From positions 248,001-312,000 of the forward strand of contig NZ_JHXN01000001.1 in the NCBI RefSeq assembly GCF_000687755.1: 64,000 nucleotides of DNA, given 5' to 3'. This stretch comes from Taylorella asinigenitalis ATCC 700933 (GTDB lineage: Bacteria; Pseudomonadota; Gammaproteobacteria; Burkholderiales; Burkholderiaceae_B). Below are positions 58,759 through 64,000 of this stretch, piece after piece. The first letter of the stretch is position 1. Each line of letters begins with the position of its first letter. Position numbers and translations under genes: made by a program. The notes beneath the pieces were generated by a model, which was not told the DNA's origin, made no database searches, and worked only from the letters and a program-made list of their open reading frames with translations.

Positions 58759-60741
58759 CTAAACTCCAAGAGCCCCCTGCCCCTTAGAATTTTTATTCAT
58801 AAAAGCCATAACTAAAAACAACGCGATACCTGCTAAGTCAGTGGTCAATTCTGGGAATATAAGCATCAATCCAGCAGCTGCAAATACTATTCGCTGCCAA
58901 GTTGGAATGTGTTTAAATAAATAACCTTCTAATGCTGCAGATAAGCTTAAAACACCCATAAAAGAAGTAACAATAACAGCTAGTATGTCTATTACTCCTG
59001 GCAATGGAAACTCTTTTGCAGTCACTGATATACCTTCAACATCAATCAATAACATATCAGGGTTATATACAAACATATATGGCACGATAAACCCAGCTAA
59101 AGCCAACCTGAGGGATATAAATCCTGTCTTCATTGGATTACCCCCTGCAATACCTGCCCCAGCGAAAGAAGCTAAGGCAACAGGAGGAGTAATATTAGCG
59201 AAGATACCAAAATAGAATACAAAAAAGTGTGCAACTAAAACTGGTACATCAAAATGAGCTAGTGCTGGAGCAGCCATAGTAGCAGTGATAATATAAGCTG
59301 GAATTGATGGCAGGCCCATCCCCAAAATCATGGAGGCGATCATAGTTAGGAATAGTGTTAAAAACAATGAATTTTGACCTAAACTAACAATTAGTGAGGT
59401 CATAATTGATCCGAAACTTGTTAAACTTACTACCCCAATAACTATACCTACTACCGCACACGCAGCCATTACGGATAGGGATTGTTTAGCACCGTCCTCT
59501 AAGGCCTCCAAAATTTGCTTAGGGCCCATACGAGTTTCCTTGCGAAGCCAAGAAATTACTATTGTGAATGCAATGGTGTAAGCCGCCGAATATCCAATAG
59601 GTACAGATTTTCCAAGCATAACGATTAAAAACACAATAGGTAATAGCATATGACCACGTGCTATTAAAACATCTTTTAAGCGAGGTAAATCAGCTTTAGC
59701 AACACCGCTTAAATTAGTGCTCCCTGCCCTGAAATGCACTTGAGCAATCACCCCAAAATAATAGAGCAATGCTGGCAATAAGCCCGCTAACGCAATTGTT
59801 CCATAAGACACACCAGTAGTCTCTGACATAATGAAGGCACTGGCACCCATGATTGGTGGCAATATCTGACCTCCTACTGAGGCACTAGCTTCCACCGCTC
59901 CAGCAAAATTTTTGTGATATCCAATTTTTTTCATCAATGGTATGGTGAATGCACCTGTACCCACAACATTTGCAATTGCAGATCCATTAATACTTCCCAT
60001 AAAGCCACTTGATATAACGGCTACCTTAGCTGGACCGCCCTTTTGACTACCTGCAAGAGCTAGGGCTAAGTCATTGAACAATTGACCCATGCCTGATCTT
60101 GATAAAAAGGCACCAAACAAAATGAATAAGAATATAAAGTTAACTGATGCACCAATGGCAGATGAATAAATACCCTCAGTCTTTAGATATAACTGGCCAA
60201 ATATATCTCCTATATCGTAGGGCCTAGTCATCAATCTACCAGGCATAAAATCCATATGACTAATAAAAGGATATAGCAAGAATATCAAAGCAAAAATAGG
60301 CAATATCCAACCAGTAATTCTTCTACCTGCTTCAATAACGATAATTACAGTAATTATGGACATCACAATATCCCTCTGATTAGGCATGCCGCCTCTAGAA
60401 GTAGATAGAGCCTCGTATTCAAAAGCTATATAAATGAAACTTGCTAATGCTCCGATACAGAAAACAATTTCATACCAAGGAATAGTTCTGCGACTACTAG
60501 ATTTGAAAGGTGGATATAACAAAAAAATTAAAAACACACCCAAACCTACGTGAATAGATCTTAGTACTAGTGTAGGTACTGGATAGAAAGTTGTGTATAT
60601 ATGAAAAAGCGAATAAAAAATTGCAACTGCAGAAATTAAATATTTGAAAAATTTGTTATCTGGATGTCTAGTGACAGACTCACGATCAAACTTTTCCAAA
60701 ATAGTTTGACTATCAGTGCTTTGATCTAAATTATTTGTCAT
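58759..60741 (-). CDS. TRAP transporter fused permease (TAXI type)
   Basis: About 660 residues from the ATG at 60741, with 15 or more membrane segments. It fuses the small (DctQ-like) and large (DctM-like) subunits, the form found with TAXI binding proteins. Family patterns include GGMPNQRDIVMSIITVIIVIE, SSGFMGSINGSAIANVVGTG and ILGMGLPSIPAYIITATMAA. It imports an unknown organic anion using a sodium gradient. It overlaps the DUF1850 gene by 11 bases. Confidence 0.9.
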   Translation of the reverse strand: MTNNLDQSTDSQTILEKFDRESVTRHPDNKFFKYLISAVAIFYSLFHIYTTFYPVPTLVLRSIHVGLGVFLIFLLYPPFKSSSRRTIPWYEIVFCIGALASFIYIAFEYEALSTSRGGMPNQRDIVMSIITVIIVIEAGRRITGWILPIFALIFLLYPFISHMDFMPGRLMTRPYDIGDIFGQLYLKTEGIYSSAIGASVNFIFLFILFGAFLSRSGMGQLFNDLALALAGSQKGGPAKVAVISSGFMGSINGSAIANVVGTGAFTIPLMKKIGYHKNFAGAVEASASVGGQILPPIMGASAFIMSETTGVSYGTIALAGLLPALLYYFGVIAQVHFRAGSTNLSGVAKADLPRLKDVLIARGHMLLPIVFLIVMLGKSVPIGYSAAYTIAFTIVISWLRKETRMGPKQILEALEDGAKQSLSVMAACAVVGIVIGVVSLTSFGSIMTSLIVSLGQNSLFLTLFLTMIASMILGMGLPSIPAYIITATMAAPALAHFDVPVLVAHFFVFYFGIFANITPPVALASFAGAGIAGGNPMKTGFISLRLALAGFIVPYMFVYNPDMLLIDVEGISVTAKEFPLPGVIDILAVIVTSFMGVLSLSAALEGYLFKHIPTWQRIVFAAAGLMLIFPELTTDLAGIALFLVMAFMNKNSKGQGALGV

Positions 60742-61201
60742 TACAAAAACCTCCAAACAACATCTTTATAAAAGGTATACTTATAGATTCAATATAAACC
60801 TCGGTAAACCTTGGTACTTCCTTACTTATAACCCAATCATGCCCATCAGCAATGATAGAGCCTTGCATATTTTGTGATACAACCCAATTTAGCATTGGTA
60901 TTTTACGATTTACTTTATAACCTATAAAACCCTTAGGTGCATCTATAACTTCACCATCAGAAGGAGTACCTGCACCAAAAGTTTTAAGATACGTGCTCTC
61001 TAAAAGTAAATATCCATATTTAGCTTCGTAATTTTCTATCCAGGTCTCATGTTCAACTGAATGTACCCAGGATAAGGAAAATTTACCGTCAGATAATAAA
61101 CATGATTTATCGAGATATGAAATTTTGGCTCTATTTATAGGGTAAAACAGAGCCAAAACTAAAAGAGATGCACAAATCAGAATTAATCTGATTTTGCTCA
61201 T
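60731..61201 (-). CDS. DUF1850-family protein of TAXI-TRAP operons
   Basis: 156 residues. An N-terminal membrane segment or signal (about 5-22, LILICASLLVLALFYPI) precedes a small domain with LSWVHSVEHETWIENYEAK, the DUF1850 motif. This family is typically encoded between TAXI binding proteins and fused TRAP permeases, exactly as here, and is probably an accessory part of the transporter. Confidence 0.8.
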   Translation of the reverse strand: MSKIRLILICASLLVLALFYPINRAKISYLDKSCLLSDGKFSLSWVHSVEHETWIENYEAKYGYLLLESTYLKTFGAGTPSDGEVIDAPKGFIGYKVNRKIPMLNWVVSQNMQGSIIADGHDWVISKEVPRFTEVYIESISIPFIKMLFGGFCNDK

Positions 61202-61221
61202 ACTAACAAAAAATCAAGCTA

Positions 61222-62283
61222 TTACTGTTTAGCGTTAAGTTCGTCGTAGTATTTTTTCGCTCCAGGGTGAATAGGAGCAACCATACCTTCTTGAGCAGAT
61301 TTCGAATCTACAGCCTTAATTGCTTGATGCGAATTTTGTAGATTAGGCAATTTTTCAATGAATGTTTTAGTTAGTTTATAAACATCATCGTCGCTAATTT
61401 TACTAGAAACGATAATTGCATTCCTAATGACTGCAGTTGTTACAGGCTCATCATTACCGTAGGTGCCAGCTGGAATCTCTTTAGAACTAAAGTACGGTGC
61501 TTTATCTGCGATTTCTTTAAGTTTATCCGCTGGAACAGATACTAATTTCATGGGAAAGCTTCTAGATAATTCAAGTAAAGATGCATTAGGCAAACCAGAA
61601 GTTAAGAATGCAACATCAACTTTTCCAGTTTTTAGTGCGTCTGCAGATTCTGCATATCCTAAATAATCAACTTTAATATCGTTATATGTCATACCAAAGC
61701 CTTCAATAAGATTTCTGGCATTTGCCTCTGTACCAGAGCCAGGTGCACCAACAGAAACACGTTTACCTTTAATATCTGCCAAAGTATTAATTCCAGAGTC
61801 TTTAGAAGTCACAACTTGCACAAAGTTAGGATATAGGACAGCCATCTGACGAATAGTCTCTACAGGCTGTTTAAAGCTATTTTGCCCTTTAACCGCATCA
61901 GAAAGGATATCTGACATCAAGAATGCCATCTCAACTTTTCCGCCACCTACTAAATTAGCATTTTCTACTGAAGCACCAGTAGTTTGAGTTTTAGAATTTA
62001 CGCCATAAGCTTTGTTATATTCGTCAGCTAAAGTAGTTGCGATAATGTTATATGGACCTGATGCACCACCAGTTGCAATCGTTACGAATTTGGTTTCTAA
62101 ACCTTCTGATTTAGCTGTATCAGATGAAGTTTCAGGAGCTTTAGTTTCTTGTGTTACCGTTTTAGTTTCTGTGGTTGTGGTTTCAGTTTTGCTGGTTGTT
62201 TTGTTAGTATCCTCTTTTTCTCCACATGCTGCCAAGGCAACTAATACGAAGGCTAAAATGCTAGTCGTTTTAAACAATTTCAT
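61222..62283 (-). CDS. TAXI-family TRAP solute-binding lipoprotein
   Basis: 353 residues. The lipobox LAAC at about residue 17-20 marks a lipoprotein, then a Thr/Lys/Glu-rich linker (about 25-60), then the TAXI domain (about 65-350) with FVTIATGGASGPYNIIATTL and RVSVGAPGSGTEANARNLI. It captures substrate for the permease downstream. Ligand unknown, possibly a dicarboxylate or glutamate-type compound. Confidence 0.9.
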   Translation of the reverse strand: MKLFKTTSILAFVLVALAACGEKEDTNKTTSKTETTTTETKTVTQETKAPETSSDTAKSEGLETKFVTIATGGASGPYNIIATTLADEYNKAYGVNSKTQTTGASVENANLVGGGKVEMAFLMSDILSDAVKGQNSFKQPVETIRQMAVLYPNFVQVVTSKDSGINTLADIKGKRVSVGAPGSGTEANARNLIEGFGMTYNDIKVDYLGYAESADALKTGKVDVAFLTSGLPNASLLELSRSFPMKLVSVPADKLKEIADKAPYFSSKEIPAGTYGNDEPVTTAVIRNAIIVSSKISDDDVYKLTKTFIEKLPNLQNSHQAIKAVDSKSAQEGMVAPIHPGAKKYYDELNAKQ

Positions 62284-62380
62284 AAAATACTCCTAAATAA
62301 ATTGCACTAGTATATTTAATTAATAGTAACATTTGAATTTAAAACTTTAACTAGTAAAACCACTATTAGGAAATCCACTT

Positions 62381-62731
62381 ATGAGTAAGCAAGAAGATAA
62401 TGAAGAGGATTTTGAATATAACTATACGAAAAATGAATTAAAGAATAAATATATGGCTGGAATGTTAGGTATTTTTGGTGGAGTTATAGGGATGCATAAA
62501 TTCTACCTAAACCAGAACTCTCTTGGACTGCTATATTCAATTCTTAGTTTAATCTTTGTTATCGCTACTGGCCTTTTAGTTCAATTAACTGAAAATAAAG
62601 CCTTTTTGTTTTTAGCCGCTGTTCCGTATGCGATTGCCTTATATTCTATTTATGAAGGAATTATGTTAATCCGTATGAAAGATGAAGTTTTTAATGCAAA
62701 ATACAACAAATCTGAGCTAAATTTAGAGTAA
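62381..62731 (+). CDS. TM2-domain membrane protein
   Basis: 116 residues with an acidic N-terminus (about 1-25). A TM2-type hairpin follows: YMAGMLGIFGGVIGMHKFYL then QNSLGLLYSIL, the GxxGxHxFYL pattern, then one or two more hydrophobic segments (about 70-98). TM2 proteins are inner-membrane proteins of mostly unknown role. Alone on its strand, just before tRNA-Arg. Confidence 0.75.
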   Translation: MSKQEDNEEDFEYNYTKNELKNKYMAGMLGIFGGVIGMHKFYLNQNSLGLLYSILSLIFVIATGLLVQLTENKAFLFLAAVPYAIALYSIYEGIMLIRMKDEVFNAKYNKSELNLE

Positions 62732-62777
62732 TTATTGATTTAGAATACGCTCAACATTAAAATAATAGTTTCCTTTA

Positions 62778-62855
62778 GCGCCCGTAGCTCAGTTGGATTA
62801 GAGTACTTGGCTACGAACCAAGGGGTCGTGGGTTCAAATCCTGCCGGGCGCGCCA
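62778..62855 (+). tRNA. tRNA-Arg (ACG)
   Basis: A 78-base cloverleaf with encoded CCA. Acceptor GCGCCCG pairs with CGGGCGC, the anticodon loop is CTACGAA (anticodon ACG, read after deamination to inosine), and the D-loop resembles E. coli tRNA-Arg2. The T-stem GTGGG/CCTGC has two wobble pairs, which is unusual. Confidence 0.92.
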
Positions 62856-62890
62856 TTACTTTTTAAGAATTAATATACTTCGTAAGCCCT

Positions 62891-64000
62891 TCACCACTGA
62901 TTTCCCTGATAGAATTTCACTCTTCCCTCTTCAACAGTTATAAGAACGCTTTCGTGCTTTATGGCTATTTCTCTATCTGTACCCATTTGATGGACATTTT
63001 GTAATTGCCTAACTATTTCAGCCATTTTTCGATGATTTGGATTGTATTGATTTAGCTCACCCAATATATAACGCAGTAGATTTTTCTGCCGAAGTTCTGA
63101 TATATATCTCCAATGTAGAAGATCAAAAGAAGCTGCCTCTTTTTTTCTATGAATACCAAATTCCAAATTAACGTAAAGTGCGTCTATTTTTGCTAATTCT
63201 ACTAGAAGATCTTGAACGTCTTCACAATATTGACCAAACCTGCCCACATTTTCTGGCCAAGTCCAAAATATATCAGAAAATGCCTCTGACAAATGGTTTC
63301 TTATAGATCCACGACTAAATTTAGGATCATTATTACTTGGGTCCTCAATATATTTGATATTGGCATTTTCTAATAATTTTCTATCAATCCTTCTGTGTAA
63401 TAGTGGACGATGAAAACGTATTCCTTCTTTGGTAGAAACAGAAGGCATACCTTGCATTCCTAAAATTCCAGTGCCTCGAATTAATCTAAAAAGAATTGTT
63501 TCGGCTTGATCAACAATATGATGAGCTAGAAGCACATCTGATATGTTTAAGGATCTGCATTTATCAATGATGGCTCTATACCTCGCTGTTCGAGCAGCTT
63601 CTTCAATTCCTTTTTTGGAGCTTTCAATAACAACATAAAGAATATGAATTAGAAAACCATGCTTCTGAGCAAAATTTAGATTGTGTTCAACCCATTCATC
63701 CGCTGTGGCAATAAGCCCGTGGTGAACGTGCATTAAGTGAAGTTCAATATTGTACCTATCAGCTGAATTTTGTGCCTTCAAAGCAAGGGTGATTGAATCA
63801 GCTCCACCACTAAAACCTAAGGCGACTTTATCTATACCGAGATCTGAAAATTCCTTAAAACATTTATCAACGTCATAGTCTTTGAAACGTTGGAAAGCTT
63901 GAATAAATTCAATATTTTTTTTTTCTTTTTCAGTTAAATCCCTATCTGGTGCAGTAGTCTTAATTCTAAAGTCGTAAGTACTATCACGTTTTTTCTGCAA
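62891..64000 (-). CDS. tilS: tRNA(Ile)-lysidine synthase, 5' end beyond the window
   Basis: 369 residues visible; the apparent first codon is a TTG at the very edge, so the true start may lie outside. The PP-loop motif SGGADS (about residue 60) and LMHVHHGLIATADEWVEHNL follow, with LAHHIVDQAETILFRLIRGTG near residue 160. It makes lysidine-34 in tRNA-Ile2 so that it reads AUA; a CAU tRNA in the same window may be its substrate. The N-terminus before the P-loop (about 50 residues) is longer than typical. Confidence 0.9.
   Translation of the reverse strand: MQKKRDSTYDFRIKTTAPDRDLTEKEKKNIEFIQAFQRFKDYDVDKCFKEFSDLGIDKVALGFSGGADSITLALKAQNSADRYNIELHLMHVHHGLIATADEWVEHNLNFAQKHGFLIHILYVVIESSKKGIEEAARTARYRAIIDKCRSLNISDVLLAHHIVDQAETILFRLIRGTGILGMQGMPSVSTKEGIRFHRPLLHRRIDRKLLENANIKYIEDPSNNDPKFSRGSIRNHLSEAFSDIFWTWPENVGRFGQYCEDVQDLLVELAKIDALYVNLEFGIHRKKEAASFDLLHWRYISELRQKNLLRYILGELNQYNPNHRKMAEIVRQLQNVHQMGTDREIAIKHESVLITVEEGRVKFYQGNQW

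Overview
The window is a continuous stretch of chromosome from an AT-rich betaproteobacterium. Gene content and order (recJ-prfB-lysS with lolCD, tatD and comEC; pheST-ihfA-merR; an isc operon led by iscR; earP next to efp with an arginine at position 32) point to the Alcaligenaceae/Burkholderiales. Low G+C combined with a cluster of secreted Sel1-repeat proteins suggests a reduced, host-adapted member such as Taylorella. That assignment is inference; there is no rRNA in the window. Coding density is high, no stretch over 300 bases lacks a gene, and I see no insertion sequence, prophage, integrase or CRISPR array.

Layout. 1-5.1 kb: start of an Asp/Glu racemase-like gene, then (minus strand) rpmI-rplT-pheS-pheT-ihfA-merR. 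5.2-8.6 kb: ppiD, rlmJ, greB. 8.6-12.7 kb: a PHP exonuclease gene, comEC and tatD. 12.8-21.2 kb: ubiM-like hydroxylase, lolDC, a recJ-linked unknown, recJ, prfB (with its +1 frameshift) and lysS. 21.2-25.0 kb: four Sel1-repeat genes. 25.0-30.8 kb: iscR-iscS-iscU-iscA-hscB-hscA-fdx with an IscR-type operator, and a tyrosine phosphatase gene. 30.8-36 kb: rpsP-rimM-trmD, tusA, alaS and a small lipoprotein. 36-41.4 kb: a ferredoxin-reductase fusion, parC and parE. 41.6-43.4 kb: trxA, rho and a CAU tRNA. 43.4-50.4 kb: thiC, a glycosyltransferase, a PAP2 phosphatase, trpS and two tandem membrane-anchored paralogues. 50.6-56.7 kb: acnB, an aminotransferase, earP, efp and yajQ. 56.7-64 kb: a DUF1178 gene, lysC, tRNA-Ser, a TAXI-type TRAP transporter operon, a TM2 protein, tRNA-Arg and tilS (runs off the edge).

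Most genes are housekeeping: translation, Fe-S assembly, envelope and lipoprotein traffic, DNA topology. The strongest signal not explained by the genes is a short word, GGCAATG (reverse complement CATTGCC). I counted about 48 copies by hand, roughly ten times the chance expectation at about 37% G+C. Twelve copies extend to the exact 10-mer GTGGCAATGC, where about 0.05 would be expected. It occurs in all reading frames, essentially only inside genes, mostly with CATTGCC on the coding strand, and it is densest around comEC, the DNA-uptake channel gene. It behaves like a DNA uptake signal sequence, and its core differs from the Neisseria and Pasteurellaceae signals. This is the main candidate for something undescribed here.
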